A DNA stretch of 64,000 nt from Meghimatium bilineatum (GCA_034231615.1 CM067299.1:15792834-15856833), one strand, 5' to 3'; counted from the first letter of the stretch, positions 43,441 through 54,109 are shown. Notes: a model not told the origin generated them from the letters alone. Numbers and translations are program-made.

Positions 43441-45165
43441 TTGTCATAATGTGTCATAGTTTGCACATTCTTGAAGGATATGTTCTGAAGTCTGGTTGAC
43501 TTGTCCACAATTACACTTTGCTGTTGTGCCAATTTTAAATGTTGTATACATATGGCTGTTTAGTCTATTGTGTCCAGTTCTCAGTCGAAATATGATGACC
43601 TGTTTTTGTCTGTTAAGTAGGTGGTAGTCGTCCCGTGGAGATAAGTTAGGCTTTCGTTGTGCCTTAATCATGGATTTCTTTTGGTGATAGCTGATTGGTA
43701 CATCCGGTTGCTGCATGTTAGCACCTTCCTTGGCAAGTTGATCAGCTCTCTCATTTCCTGCTATTCCACAGTGTGATGGAATCCATTGCAGTATAACTCT
43801 ACACCTATTTTGTACTATGGACAATACCTCTTTTAACTCTGGAAGTTTATTGGATTGTAATGCCTCTAGTACTGACCTTGCATCTGTAAGTATTACAATA
43901 GGGTGTGAGGTCCTGTCCAATGTTAACAGTTTCTCTGCAGCTGTATAAATAGCTTTGACTTCAGAGTCATAGTTGTTGCAGTAATTCCCTGTCGGTATAC
44001 AAGTGGTATCAGTGGTGCCATCTGGGTATTCTACATATACACCACTTCCTCCATTTTTTACTGCATTCTGTGCTGATCCATCTGTATATACTCTGGTCCA
44101 TAGATCACTTGGGTAAACATCACCAAGGAAACTGAGAGCTGCTACTGTTTTCTGCAGATTATTCTGATGTTTATCCCCATGCACACCTGCTACTGTTGTT
44201 TGGATGGTCACTGGTAGGCATGTCCATTTTTCCCATGGGGTGTGTTCTGGTTGAGATGTCAGTGGTATTGTTACCTCTGGCAGATCCAATACCTGTCTAC
44301 GTAGACGCTTGGCCTGGTGTATGAAGCTGCTTCTTTTAAGCCGTCCTTGTGACAGATTCTGGAATCTTTCCTTCATTGGGTGACTATGGTGGGAAAGAAA
44401 CTTTTCTCAATGAATTATAATTTTAGTATCTCTACGCTCTTTCAATGACTGCATCCCTTCGATATTCTGCATTTCTATGATTGGTGTGGATCTCATTGCG
44501 CCTGTAATGATTCTAAGTGCTTGGTTCTGTACTCTATCTAGGTTTTGTAGTGTAGTGTTTGATGATGAACTCCATGCTGTAGAACCATATTCCAAGTGTG
44601 GTCGAATGGCTTGTTGGTATACATTTTTAGGAATTCTTTCATTAGTTCCCCAAGTTGTCCCACTCAGTTTTCTTAGTAGCCTTAGTATCTTCCTTCTAGC
44701 CTTTGTTTCTGCTTTGCTGATATGATGTTTCCATGTCATTTTGGCATCAAATGTTTACACCAAGATATGTGGGTTGGTCATCTACCTTTAAGATAGTTTT
44801 ATTTACATAGATGTTTCCTGCTATTTGTTTTGGTGAAAGTGTAAAAAGGGTTGTTGCTGACTTCTATATATTGATACTTACACACCATTTGTCAGCCCAA
44901 TTAGTCAAAATTTCCATGGCTCTCTGAAGCATTTTTGTGGCAACCAGGGCGCTCTCATGTGTGCACCATAGAACCAAGTCATCTGCATATAGTGCTGCCT
45001 TAGTTCCACAGGGTATTTCTTAAATTAGATCATTGATAAATATGAGAAAAAGAGTGGTTGATAGAACTCCTCCTTGAGGCACTTCATGTCGTAGTAATAT
45101 TTTCCTACTTTTTTTGCCATTTACTTGTACTCATTGGTCGGCATTGGATTTTTTTGTCATGCTAC
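43441..45165 (-). pseudogene. Group C LINE, reverse transcriptase and RNase H
   Basis: Read from 45165 down: PQGGVLSTTLFLIFINDL, ALYADDLVLWCTHES (catalytic DD, about 44980), WADKWCVSIN, then the thumb in an open frame at 44407-44739 (MTWKHHISKAETKARRKILR ... RPHLEYGSTAW), then an open 310-codon frame at 43444-44376 carrying RNase H: VYTDGSA (Asp), DSEVKAIYTA (Glu), LTDARSVLEAL (Asp) and WIPSHCGIAGNERADQLA (His/Asp), followed by CNCGQVNQTSEHILQEC. All RNase H catalytic residues are present. Stops in the palm (about 45020 and 44880) and a frame break at 44390 inactivate it. The N-terminal part and endonuclease are missing. This is the least decayed LINE here. Confidence 0.94.
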
Positions 45166-46084
45166 TCTACTCTAAGTATATAAATAATGACCAAATAAAA
45201 TCACGACAATAATCATAAACGTCACGAATAAAGTTATTTTTACTTTCTGTTACGAGGGCTATACTAAAGCCCGGTGATAGTCTGTATCATGAACGAAATA
45301 TGACTGTCGTATCTACATATAAGACATTACGTATGTGATTGACTAATATGACTGTAAGAGCTTCAACTATAAAACATGGCATCAGCGACATCATTGTATT
45401 CATTATTAACAGATTGAGAATCATTGTCAAAACATGGCACCAGTGACATTATTGTGTTTATTATTAACAGACTGAAAATCTTTGTCACATAAACATTAGC
45501 GTTTCTTAAATCAACGTAGCAGTAAAACTAATGGTTTCAAAAAAGTATGCCCTAAATGTTTAGCTGGCAGGGAGCTGTGGGCATGTATAGATTCTAGCTC
45601 ATCCTAATTAGAATGTGAAGCAGGAGTACCAGACTCACGACCTCCACTATATTTTATACGCATATAAGCCCATCATAGGTATACATATACAAGCCTAACA
45701 ATACATGCATAAGCAATCTTTTGTAACAATTTGAAATCCTTCTCGTGGGAAAATGCAATGACTTGACAACGTTCTGTTAGAGGAAAAAGAAGGGCTGAGA
45801 ACATAGCAACAAGCAACGAGGGAGATATATTAAATGTGGAAACACACTGAAAACATACAAACATAATGGAAAAGTAAAGTTAAAGGTCATTACAAATCAT
45901 GCAAACAATATTTTGGACATGTAAAAGAATATGTCACATTGATGAAGATCTAAATAGAAGGTAAAGACACGTAGTGGTGGGCGGGGAAGGGGAGGGGGGT
46001 CAAGCAAGGAATAAAACAAGTTGACAGGAAATATTTAAGATCTATAAAATGGAATGTTAAAGTATACAGTGTGTCCTACAGCGG
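45166..46084. other. Unassigned gap with foldback-family copy
   Basis: 45170-45240 (CTAAGTATATAAATAATGAC, GACAATAATCATAAACGTCA) matches the right half of the foldback at 55486-55621. The remainder is unrecognised. Confidence 0.5.
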
Positions 46085-46200
46085 AAAGTTTATAGTGTTG
46101 GTCTCACAACCGTGAATTACAAGGTTTGACGGGCGGTATGGACAGAGTTTCTTTCCGTCGTAGTGTAAATTTGAAAATATCCATCCTGTACATGAGTAGT
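46085..46200 (+). mobile_element. tRNA-derived SINE-B, truncated copy
   Basis: Begins within the head at GTTGGTCTCACAACCGTGAA, runs through GACGGGCGGTATGGACAG, and ends near ATCCATCCTGTACATGA, which matches the reverse complement of the 42465-42500 end. Confidence 0.75.
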
Positions 46201-46215
46201 AACTGCAAGGCAATG

Positions 46216-46289
46216 CAGCTTTTATCACACAGCTGCAATGTCTACCACACTTCTTAACGTAAAACCATACAGTAACAACTGTATATATT

Positions 46290-46328
<39 letters not shown>

Positions 46329-46345
46329 CTGTGTGATAAAAGCTG
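46216..46345. repeat. Perfect 19-bp inverted repeat around a microsatellite
   Basis: CAGCTTTTATCACACAGCT at 46216-46234 is exactly complementary to 46327-46345. The 92-bp loop ends in (TA)n and (AG)n. The right arm is the start of the group B LINE. Confidence 0.95.
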
Positions 46346-47365
46346 AGGTAAACTTTTCAATCTTCGGTGTTTGCAAGCCAAAACTAAGATGCGAGAACTC
46401 CTTAATTCTCAGGGAACTCCTCTATGCAGATGACTGCGCGCTGCATGCTGATTCTGCAGACAGTATGCACGTAACTATGGGCCAATTTCCTGAAGTCTAC
46501 GACAACTTTGTGTTCACCATCAACACAAAACAAAGGTCATATTATAAACTACGTCAAACAAACGACACTTCAATACCCATATAAGGTTCAAAGAAGAAAA
46601 GCCTTAAACAGTCAACAATTTTACCTACCTGGGCAGCACTCTATCACAAGATGTAAAATCGACACTGGGGTAAATAAAAGAATAGCGAAGGATAATGCCG
46701 CATTTGAAAGACTGCGTAAATACAAATTGGATAGAACGGGAATCTACCACCAAACTCATAGTTTACCAGGCAGCAGTAATATCTTAGATCCTTTATGCCT
46801 GTGAAACATGGACAGTATATGCCAGATACATAAGATGACTCAACCACTTCCACCTAAGCTGTCTTCGTAAGATACTCAACATCCATTGGTGGGATAATAT
46901 ACCAGACAGTGAAGTACAGATGAAATGTAAGTCTGTAAGCAAACATGCAACGTTGATGAAGGCACAGACATGCTGGACATGACACATGGTCCGCACAAAA
47001 GATCATTGTCTACCATAGAAGTTGTATGGAGAACTCCAGACTGACTCCCGCAAAACAGGAGGACGGGAAAAGCGTCTTAAAGACAATCTTAAGACGTCAC
47101 TGACTCAATTCAGAATAGACTCGAATTCATGGGATAATTCTGCACAAGACAGATCCAGCTGGCATTGCAAAATCAATAGTGGTACAGCAACTGCAGCAGA
47201 GAACCACGGACACATTAATGAGCAACAAACACGATCTAGATAAAAGCAAGAGCTGCTCAACATTCCACAGACTCCTCATATACATGCCAAGAGTGTGGTT
47301 GACAATTCCATGCACGCATAGAAATCTTCAGTCACAGTTGGGCACACCGCAAACATCCTCATCAT
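46330..47365 (+). pseudogene. Group B LINE, palm to zinc finger
   Basis: Forward order: KLRCENSLILRELLYADDCA (catalytic YADD, about 46425), DNFVFTINTKQ, then YLGSTLSQ-like sequence around 46625, VNKRIAKDNAAFERLRKY (thumb), then after stops LYGELQTDSRKTGGREKR (about 47020), LKDNLKTSLTQF, WDNSAQDRSSWHCKINSG, and a degraded finger CQECG*QFHARI near 47295 in which the His region is damaged. The order ties the finger-bearing tails elsewhere in the window to this reverse transcriptase family. Stops and frameshifts make it inactive. Confidence 0.88.
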
Positions 47366-48179
47366 CATTCCAGTTCAGCTGAATGGTCATTTTCGACTTC
47401 CACGTACGAACAGTATATACAAAGTGACAAATAATCCGTGGCACACGCTCAGATAAATGACACTCTGTGAGATCAGCAATCCTGATTACTGTGGAATAAG
47501 ACATGACAAATATTGTATCTGAAATCCTCGCTATTGTTGGTAGCAACCAACTCTTTATGCAACGTTTTACATTCCCGTGTCATACCTTTTGTATATCTCG
47601 ATGTCCATGGTTCCATTCAGCAATTATGCACACAACATTACAACAGAATGTAGGTCATATAATAAAGAACTAGGCCATACAGTGACAGCTGAGAAACGTT
47701 CAGTGTAGGACCTGTCAGAAGTTCAGAGAGCCACTACAATATATATTTTTAAACCTCATATGGACAGTCCACCAATTCCTCCCCTTTCCAAGAAAGGCTG
47801 AATTATTAAGTCGGTCATTTGTACTTTCTGTGTAAGGCACAACATTTTCAACAGCGGAAGTAAAATCAGACATGACCCTCTACAATATAAGATAAGTAAG
47901 GGAAAATCAAGGCTTCTTATGATAACACATTTGACTTTCTTCGTGATTTTTATTGGTCACTATGATAATACTTTGTGTGACAGGCAACGAAAAACAAAGG
48001 AATAATCAATTGAGTAATTCTAGAAAGCTGAATGTCCCATTGGCCAATAGGGCTTATACTGTACACGATTATTGTCCAGTTTAGTGACATCATGTTTGAT
48101 AATATTAAGTTAGGTAACCATCAAATTTGGTAACATCAAGTGTGCCACGGTCATTTCATTTATCTGAAAACAGAATATT
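47366..48179. other. Unassigned gap with R7 and foldback traces
   Basis: 47505-47575 is repeat R7, copy 2. 47935-48060 pairs with 42235-42345. No coding sequence recognised. Confidence 0.45.
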
Positions 48180-48590
48180 GAGAAAGTATGTGGAAGAAAG
48201 TCAGGAAGGACAGGGAAAGTATGTGGAAGAAAGTCAGGAAGGACAGGGAAAGTATGTGGAAGAAAGTCAGGAAGGACAGGGAAAGTATGTGGAAGAAAGT
48301 CAGGAAGGACAGGGAAAGTATGTGGAAGAAAGTCAGGAAGGATAGGGAAAGTATGTGGAAGAAAGTCAGGAAGGACAGGGAAAGTATGTGGAAGAAAGTC
48401 AGGAAGGACAGGGAAAGTATGTGGAAGAAAGTCAGGAAGGACAGGGAAAGTATGTGGAAGAAAGTCAGGAAGGACAGGGAAAGTATGTGGAAGAAAGTCA
48501 GGAAGGACAGGGAAAGTATGTGGAAGAAAGTCAGGAAGGACAGGGAAAGTATGTGGAAGAAAGTCAAGAAGGACAGGGAAAGACAAAAAT
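48180..48590. repeat. 33-bp minisatellite, about 12 copies
   Basis: Unit AAGTATGTGGAAGAAAGTCA plus GGAAGGACAGGGA, nearly perfect. Frames on both strands stay open (for example KVRKDRESMWK) but carry no family signal. 48591-49009 is unassigned. Confidence 0.98.
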
Positions 48591-49009
48591 GGAAAAGGCT
48601 TGGCAGTTGAATATCGTTGCTTGTGGGAATCTCATAATATGAAATAATTTGTAGTTCTCGAGATAATGATGTGGACAGACATAACCAAAATCATCCTAGA
48701 AGATGTAAGAGAAGAAGCGGCAGTTGTGAGAACTTAAGTGATGAAAGCATGAAAACGTGTAGTAGATTGTAAATAGGAAGAACTTCATGGAAAGAGCATA
48801 ACACGAACAAAAATTAAAGAGGTTTATGATAACACAGCGCACGAAAAAGTAAGAATTATTACGGGAAATACAAATCAGAAAAATGTATTTCCAATTACGT
48901 CTCATGAATCTTCTTCTTCTTCTCGTTCGCAATTTGACATGTCTACACAGCAAGTCCTGTTTTATTAATAAATGCTGCTGTATTTGTAGACATATCAACT
49001 ATTCAGGTT

Positions 49010-49210
49010 GCATGTTACTATGGTTGCTGGTGCGCCTCTCGGACTTCAGCACCTGTGTTTGCTTGGGCAGGACTGTGGCCCTGCTCGATATTGGGTTGGC
49101 TCGACCAATCTTAGTTTCTAGCCTCTGTTGCCTGGACTTAGCCCCATCTCCACGTCAAGGAGTTGGCCTCGATGGGGGTAAAACTCAATCTTTTGTAGTG
49201 CATAGTGCGG
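49010..49210 (+). repeat. Dispersed repeat R4, copy 2
   Basis: Matches 14295-14440 (GACTGTGGCCCTGCT, TTTCTAGCCTCTGTTGCC, CTTAGCCCCATCTCC). It lies beyond the 3' end of a group C LINE tail and is GC-richer than its surroundings. Confidence 0.55.
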
Positions 49211-49345
49211 CCCATAGAGCTTTCATTCTAGTGTTGTTTCCTCTTGCCAATATATCTGACTCAGCGTTTCATGCTCAGAACACTCTTGAAGTATATGCTT
49301 GGCACTCTGTGCTGCCTGTCTACATGTACACATGGCATAAATAAT
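49211..49345 (-). pseudogene. Group C LINE C-terminal tail
   Basis: The reverse strand reads AMCTCRQAAQSAKHILQECS, then YWQEETTLE, corresponding to the C-C-C tail after RNase H in group C (CNCGQVNQTSEHILQEC). Only about 40 residues survive. The continuation toward 49010 is repeat R4 rather than the usual GAAGAAG tail. Confidence 0.75.
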
Positions 49346-49755
49346 ATTATGAATAGTATGAAGGAAGAGTGGAAAGACACAAACGCCGAAGTGGATACAA
49401 AATGGTGTATAGTTTTTAAAGTGCTGCAGAAAAAAAGACATCCAGTACAAAAACATAGTGCTAGTTGTTGGATTTTTGTTTTTATATGGCAATTCAAGGA
49501 ACCAGATCAGCTGTGGAAATAATTTTTTCACTGATAAAGTTCTTTGCCGACGGATGAAAAGAATTGTTTAATCACTAAGAAGACTGTTTAAGGCTGGAAA
49601 AAGCCGAAATGTCCAATTTTTTAGTCTACGAAATCTGGTCACCCTACTGCAGGAATCAGGCCGTCCTCCAGAATATATGGACATGAATGTGAGACCAGTA
49701 TTATATGAATCTAGCCGTTCTCCTATTTCATCTTAAATTGTTGACAGGGCAATAC
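49346..49755. other. Unassigned, possible Penelope-like terminus
   Basis: 49588-49625 reads GGCTGGAAAAAGCCGAAATG followed by TCC, resembling the terminal signature of the Penelope-like copies. No coding part. Confidence 0.3.
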
Positions 49756-49850
49756 GATAATGCACGTGCAGTGAATGAGATAATGCACGTGCAGTGAATG
49801 AGATAATGCACGTGCAGTGAATGAGATAATGCACGTGCAGTGACTGAGAT
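49756..49850. repeat. 23-bp minisatellite with E-box in each unit, 4 copies
   Basis: Unit GATAATGCACGTGCAGTGAA plus TGA. Each unit has the palindrome TGCACGTGCA containing CACGTG. Confidence 0.97.
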
Positions 49851-49884
49851 ATTTGAATATTTACCTTTAAACACATAGTGTTTT

Positions 49885-50446
49885 TAGATCAATCACTGAG
49901 CTGGTTTTACATTAATCACGGAGCTGGTTTTTAAATTAATCACGGCGCTGGTTTTACATTAATCACGAAGCTGGTTTTTAGATTAATCACGGAGCTGGTT
50001 TTGCATTAATCACGGAGCTGGTTTTAGATTAATCACGGAGCTGGTTTTAGATTAATCACGGAGCTGGTTTTTAGATTAATCACGTAGCTGGTTTTAGATT
50101 AATCACGGAGCTGGTTTTTAGATTAATCAAGGAACTGGTTTTTAGATTAATCACGGAGCTGGTTTTATATTAATCACTGAGCTGGTTTCAGATTAATCAT
50201 GAGGCTGGTTTTAGATTAATCACGGAGCAGGTGTTAGATTAATCACGGAGCTAGTTTTACATATATCACGAAGCTGGTTTTTAGATTAATCACGGAGCTG
50301 GTTTTAGATTAATCACGGAGCTGGATTTTAGATTAATCACCAAACTGTTGTTTAGATTAATCATGGACCAGGTTTTTAGATTAATCACGGAACTGGTTTT
50401 TAGATTAATTTTGGAGTTGGTTTTTAGATTAATCACGAATTTATAA
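49885..50446. repeat. 23-25-bp minisatellite, about 23 copies
   Basis: Unit AGATTAATCACGGAGCTGGT plus TTT(T). Moderate divergence throughout suggests an older array. Confidence 0.97.
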
Positions 50447-50689
50447 ACATTGTCCAGTATAACATAACGGGGTTTATTTGACGAAATTGGCTCTCCATTT
50501 TGCTAGTGTTGCATAAGATGACTATAACTACATAACATGACTTTAGCTATAACAAGCCCCCCCCCCCCCCCATGTGAGCCAGTGGTTTGTATGATTCAAC
50601 TGAGGACAATCAAGCGCCAAAAGCATCAATACGTAACAAGTACTAAATATATACATTCTGCACTCCCCAAGCACTTTATCAGTTTTTGA
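50447..50689. other. Unassigned with C15 tract
   Basis: A C homopolymer lies at 50557-50571. Nothing else recognised. Confidence 0.5.
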
Positions 50690-50805
50690 GACTAACTTGA
50701 ATTGAGACTAACGGGAATTGTCAAGTATGGAATAACGCGTGTGCAATAGTTGCTAGGCGATTTGGTGTCGTTGAACGACTGGTTCAATTCCCGTTAGTCT
50801 CAAGA
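50690..50805 (+). repeat. Family R8, palindrome-ended copy
   Basis: TTGAGACTAACGGGAATTG (50702-50720) and its exact reverse complement at 50785-50803 enclose AGTTGCTAGGCGATTTGGTG and GGTTCAATTCCC, the tRNA-like core of family R8. Confidence 0.85.
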
Positions 50806-51099
50806 ATTTGTAAATTGTCCTCCGGCTTCCTACTTAAATTTACTTGTATAAGCACTTTATCATAACTTACGGTAAAACAACTAGAAATTATGTGGGTTTT
50901 CACACAAACAAGATAATAAAACATGAAAAGAAATGTTTATTATTTAATAAGTTTTCACACAAACAAGATCATCATACATGAAAAGAAAAGCATATAGCTC
51001 TTTTAGCAGTCGTATCTACGATGCATTGTTGTAGTATTCCTATAGGCTAATTTCGTATTTGATTAGATTTCCATTGTTTTCCAAACTACTGTCAATTAC

Positions 51100-51195
51100 T
51101 TACAGATGATTCGAACCAGCTACCTTGGGCGTTTGGGCCGCGCAATACCTGTCAGCCACTCAGTCGAACATTTCAACTTTATGCGATACGAAAAT
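51100..51195 (-). mobile_element. tRNA-like sequence (family 5)
   Basis: The reverse strand shows GACTGAGTGGCTGACAGG (A-box-like) and GGTTCGAATCA (B box). The clover-leaf is not obviously complete, so a SINE head or decayed tRNA is more likely than a working tRNA gene. Confidence 0.5.
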
Positions 51196-51429
51196 AGATT
51201 AAAGTCCAGTTTCCGGTCATGATGTGGCAATCATAAAAATGTAACTTCCTGTGTTCCACTTATGAATTGATTGTTTGTGTGGGAGTTGTTAAGTGGATAT
51301 GGGACTAGCCTCTGATCTCAAAAAGTACCTGGCTTTGGATGGGTGTTGTATATTCTCCAACATGCCAAGTTGTAATTAAATGTGTACCTTTCTATTTGAG
51401 ACAAGTAAATTCAAGCAGGAAGCCAAGAG

Positions 51430-51605
51430 AATAAATGAAAAACTTTCTTAAGGCTGACGGGAATTTTCCTAACGAGTAAACAGGTCTTCCGTACTTGGCC
51501 AACCACATCCCCAATAAACGATGTGACCTTGTTAAGACTTTCAGACTGTGCACTAAAGTCACTGAGAAAGGACCAATCGAGACAAGGACTATTACAATAC
51601 AAGTA
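51430..51605 (-). repeat. Family R8, diverged copy
   Basis: Same orientation as 51655-51865: CTGACGGGAATT, CGATGTGACCTTGTTAAGAC, AGTCACTGAGAAAGGACC, AAGGACTATTACAATA. Confidence 0.75.
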
Positions 51606-51654
51606 AATTCAAGGAAGAATAAATCTTTAATTTATTCAAGAGGATAAATTAAAA

Positions 51655-51865
51655 ATTCTTGAGTCTAACGGGAATTGAACCAATCCGTTCAACGGCACCA
51701 AATCGCCTAGCAACTCTAGTACCCCAGATTTTCCGTACTAGACTAACCGCATCTCCAAAAAAAGATGCGATTTTGTCTAGACATTAAAAATATGCACTCA
51801 AGTCACAGAGAACGGACCAGTCAAGACAAGGACTATTACAACAGCAACAAACATCCCGTACAAGT
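51655..51865 (-). repeat. Family R8, left arm of a 470-bp foldback
   Basis: Reverse copy. Read on the reverse strand, TAGTCTAGTACGGAAAAT can serve as an A box and GGTTCAATTCCCG as B box, so this looks like a tRNA-derived SINE. It is the near-complement of 51945-52128. Confidence 0.85.
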
Positions 51866-51944
51866 ATTGAAGACATATCGGCCCTTGTAGAACTAATACG
51901 GATGTTACATGTTTGTTGTTACTGAGGATACTTCATTACTTGCA

Positions 51945-52128
51945 CGGAATGTTTGTTGTTGTTGTTGTTGTCCTTGTCTCGACTGGTCCGTTTTCAGTGA
52001 CTTGAGTGCACATTTTGAATGTCAAGACAAAATCGCATCTTTTTTGGAGTCTAGTACGGAAAATCTCGTGTACGAGAGTTGCTAGGCGATTTGGTGCCAT
52101 TGAACGGATTGGTTCAATTCCAGTTATC
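51945..52128 (+). repeat. Family R8, right arm of the foldback
   Basis: Forward copy: TTGTCTCGACTGGTCCGTTT, GACAAAATCGCATCTTTTTT, GTTGCTAGGCGATTTGGTGC, GGTTCAATTCCAGTTA. It is joined at 52128 to a group C LINE tail. Confidence 0.85.
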
Positions 52129-52335
52129 CGGAACCCAGACCCCGGAACACATACTTCAGGACTGCCCAACATACAAAGAGCAGAGACAGCAGACCTGGCC
52201 AGAGGATACACACTTGAGGCAAAAGCTATGGTGCAGCCTCTCCGACCTGGTGAAGACAGTGGACTTCGTCTTGACGACAGGCCTGAAAATAAAGCATGAC
52301 CATATATGCTGAACGCAGAAGAAGAAAAAGGACTA
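52128..52335 (+). pseudogene. Group C LINE C-terminal tail with GAAGAAG end
   Basis: Forward frame: LSGTQTPEHILQDCPTYKEQ, RQQTWPEDTHLRQKLW, LVKTVDFVLTTGLKI and a stop, then GCTGAACGCAGAAGAAGAAA. This is an intact last 75 residues of a group C type ORF with its native 3' end. It defines the LINE terminus whose tail SINE-2 resembles. The RNase H domain is missing. Confidence 0.85.
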
Positions 52336-52599
52336 TTATAATAACATTAAGAACACCCAGTAAGATGATTTAGGTACCCTCAGAACCTCAAACATAGAAC
52401 ATTCGTATTCGCTCATTTCCGTCAGTCTTAAGAATACTTTTTGAGACACTAAATAAATTCAGAACGATTTATGAAGGACATACAGCAAGAAACAAAATAC
52501 TGCACAGAACATTTATAATAAACTAAAGAGAATAGGTATCGTTCGTCACCCGCGTGTTTCTAAACAGAGGAGACAGTGCGACCTCACTGGAAGCACTAG
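52336..52599. other. Unassigned
   Basis: Nothing recognised. Confidence 0.4.
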
Positions 52600-52735
52600 G
52601 AGAACATCAACCAACCACTGACTGGAATACAGCTTATATACTTTTAAATGGCTGACGGAATGATAAGAAGATCATTTATGGGAATTCCCTTTTGCCGTGA
52701 TGCTGGTTCCTAATCAATAATCAATAACTGAAAAA
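52600..52735 (+). repeat. Dispersed repeat R3, third copy
   Basis: Inverted relative to 19130-19440: GACTGGAATACAGCTTATAT, ACTTTTAAATGGCTGACGGA, GATCATTTATGGGAAT, and a TTCCTAATCAATAATCAATA end. Confidence 0.8.
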
Positions 52736-53104
52736 TACTATTCTGCATGTTTGTAGAAGTGACATATCACAAAGCTAATGGATAAGGAAGGTTGTTTTAA
52801 CCCCCCCCCCCCCCCCCCCCGTTTTAGGAAATCACAGGACACGATTTTTAATACTAGGAATTTAGCTTAAAAAGTGGGTAAACCTACCAACAAAAAGTCA
52901 ATCTTTTACCTAAAAAAGATGAATTGCACATGAAATTTGCGATTGGCCTCCCTGTATATTAAACACCCCCCCCCCTCTTAGATTTGAATATACTGCCCTA
53001 CTTATCACAAGAAAACCGACTATTTTGTTGATCAACTTCTGATGTGCTCTATTTCATGACAATTGGCAATGTTAAAATTATGAAACTTTCTCATGATGCA
53101 TGTG
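52736..53104. other. Unassigned with C20 tract
   Basis: A 20-nt C homopolymer at 52801-52820 and C10 near 52966. No coding motif. Confidence 0.5.
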
Positions 53105-53295
53105 GCGGGCAGAAAAACAGCACGATTCAACATTTCTGTTTAGTTTTGCTTCATCTCTATCCTTCTAGCTGTTTTTCATTATTTCTACTCTTCCGATGTA
53201 TCCTGTACAGCCAATACGTGAACGTGAACATTGCCGTGTTACTCGTCGCGTGTTTTGTTGTGTTATTGATAAAGGCCTTTTTTCGTAAACGTCGA
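53105..53295 (+). mobile_element. Penelope-like element 3' end
   Basis: Parallels 41640-41830: GTTTTGCTTCATCTCTATCC versus GTTTTGTTTCATCTCTATCT, then GTG-ACGTG, GTGTTTTGTTGTGTTATTG, and AAAGGCCTTTTTTCGTAAAC. No protein part is present. Confidence 0.6.
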
Positions 53296-53329
53296 TTGCC
53301 ACAACCCAAAAAAAGAGCGAAAAGTGAAT

Positions 53330-53472
53330 CATGTTGTCATGTGACGTATTCTGTCCAAAACGTAGTCTTCTTTATGAATCTCATGAAATCCCCGCGGTCT
53401 CTGCAAGTTGTCCTGGTTCCTCTATCTAGCGAAGTGAATCCTATGGCTAGAGATCCAGGGAGAGTACAGTGA
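53330..53472 (-). pseudogene. Group A LINE terminal helix
   Basis: The reverse strand reads DRGDFMRFIKKTTFWTEYVT, matching RERFREFIGKTTFWKEYVT at 22360-22690, so it is the last 40 residues or so of the same subfamily. Nothing upstream survives. Confidence 0.7.
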
Positions 53473-53489
53473 CGACACTCACATCTTGT

Positions 53490-53765
53490 TCTTCTGTGTT
53501 AGTTCTCAAACTCCTACAGATTAGCAGGATATATGCAAGAGAATGCGTTCTGTTACGGTTTACAGCTTAGCTGCAATATCTGCGCCTTTCGGCCTAAGAC
53601 ATTCGACCACCGAATACCGCTTGGACCATTTACACTCTTTGTGGAATGGAACAGCATACTCCACACCAAAACTTCAATCGTAGTCTCCCCTGACATGCAT
53701 GGTAGGTAACAATGTTTGTATTTTCTGCTCCTCTTTGGGGGCTACATAAATATACAGGAGATTCA
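53490..53765 (-). mobile_element. SINE-2, full-length reverse copy
   Basis: CTTCTGTGTTAG tail side, CTCCTACAGATTAGCAGGAT, TCTGCGCCTTTCGGCCTAAG, GACATGCATGGTAGGTAACA, ending GCTCCTCTTTGGGGGCTAC, which complements the 5' start of the copy at 32664. Confidence 0.9.
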
Positions 53766-53954
53766 ATCTGGAGGAGCAGATGAAAATGTCTATAATGTAA
53801 AGACAGCGGCTGAAGTAACACAATACACCCATGAACTGCCATGATCAGAAAGGAAATCAAGACTAACAATCTGTGGCATGTCATGGATGGAGTAATATAT
53901 GGCTCATGAGGTTTTAGGTACAGATATCTGTTATATTCCTAAAGTCAAAGTAAA

Positions 53955-54085
53955 AAGTTATGCTGACGATGGATGCGTCAGGCCAAAAAGTGCAGCCATT
54001 GAATCAAACCATAAATCATGATACAACGCAATTCTGGACCATATTCTGATAGCCATCAGTGGTATGAGAACAAAAGCAGAAGAAC
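53955..54085 (+). mobile_element. SINE-2, 5'-truncated copy
   Basis: GCTGACGATGGATGCGTCAG, GTGCAGCCATTGAATC, ACAACGCAATTC, then GTATGAGAACAAAAGCAGAA. Confidence 0.8.
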
Positions 54086-54109
54086 ATAACACATGTGACG
54101 GACAGTGGT

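Noticed and set aside
48110..48610. Several overlapping 95-158-codon frames
   Set aside because: All are readings of a 33-bp minisatellite on both strands.
52801..52820. 20-nt C homopolymer as a possible regulatory G-quadruplex
   Set aside because: Homopolymers of this length are also common assembly or sequencing artefacts, and nothing nearby suggests a gene to regulate.
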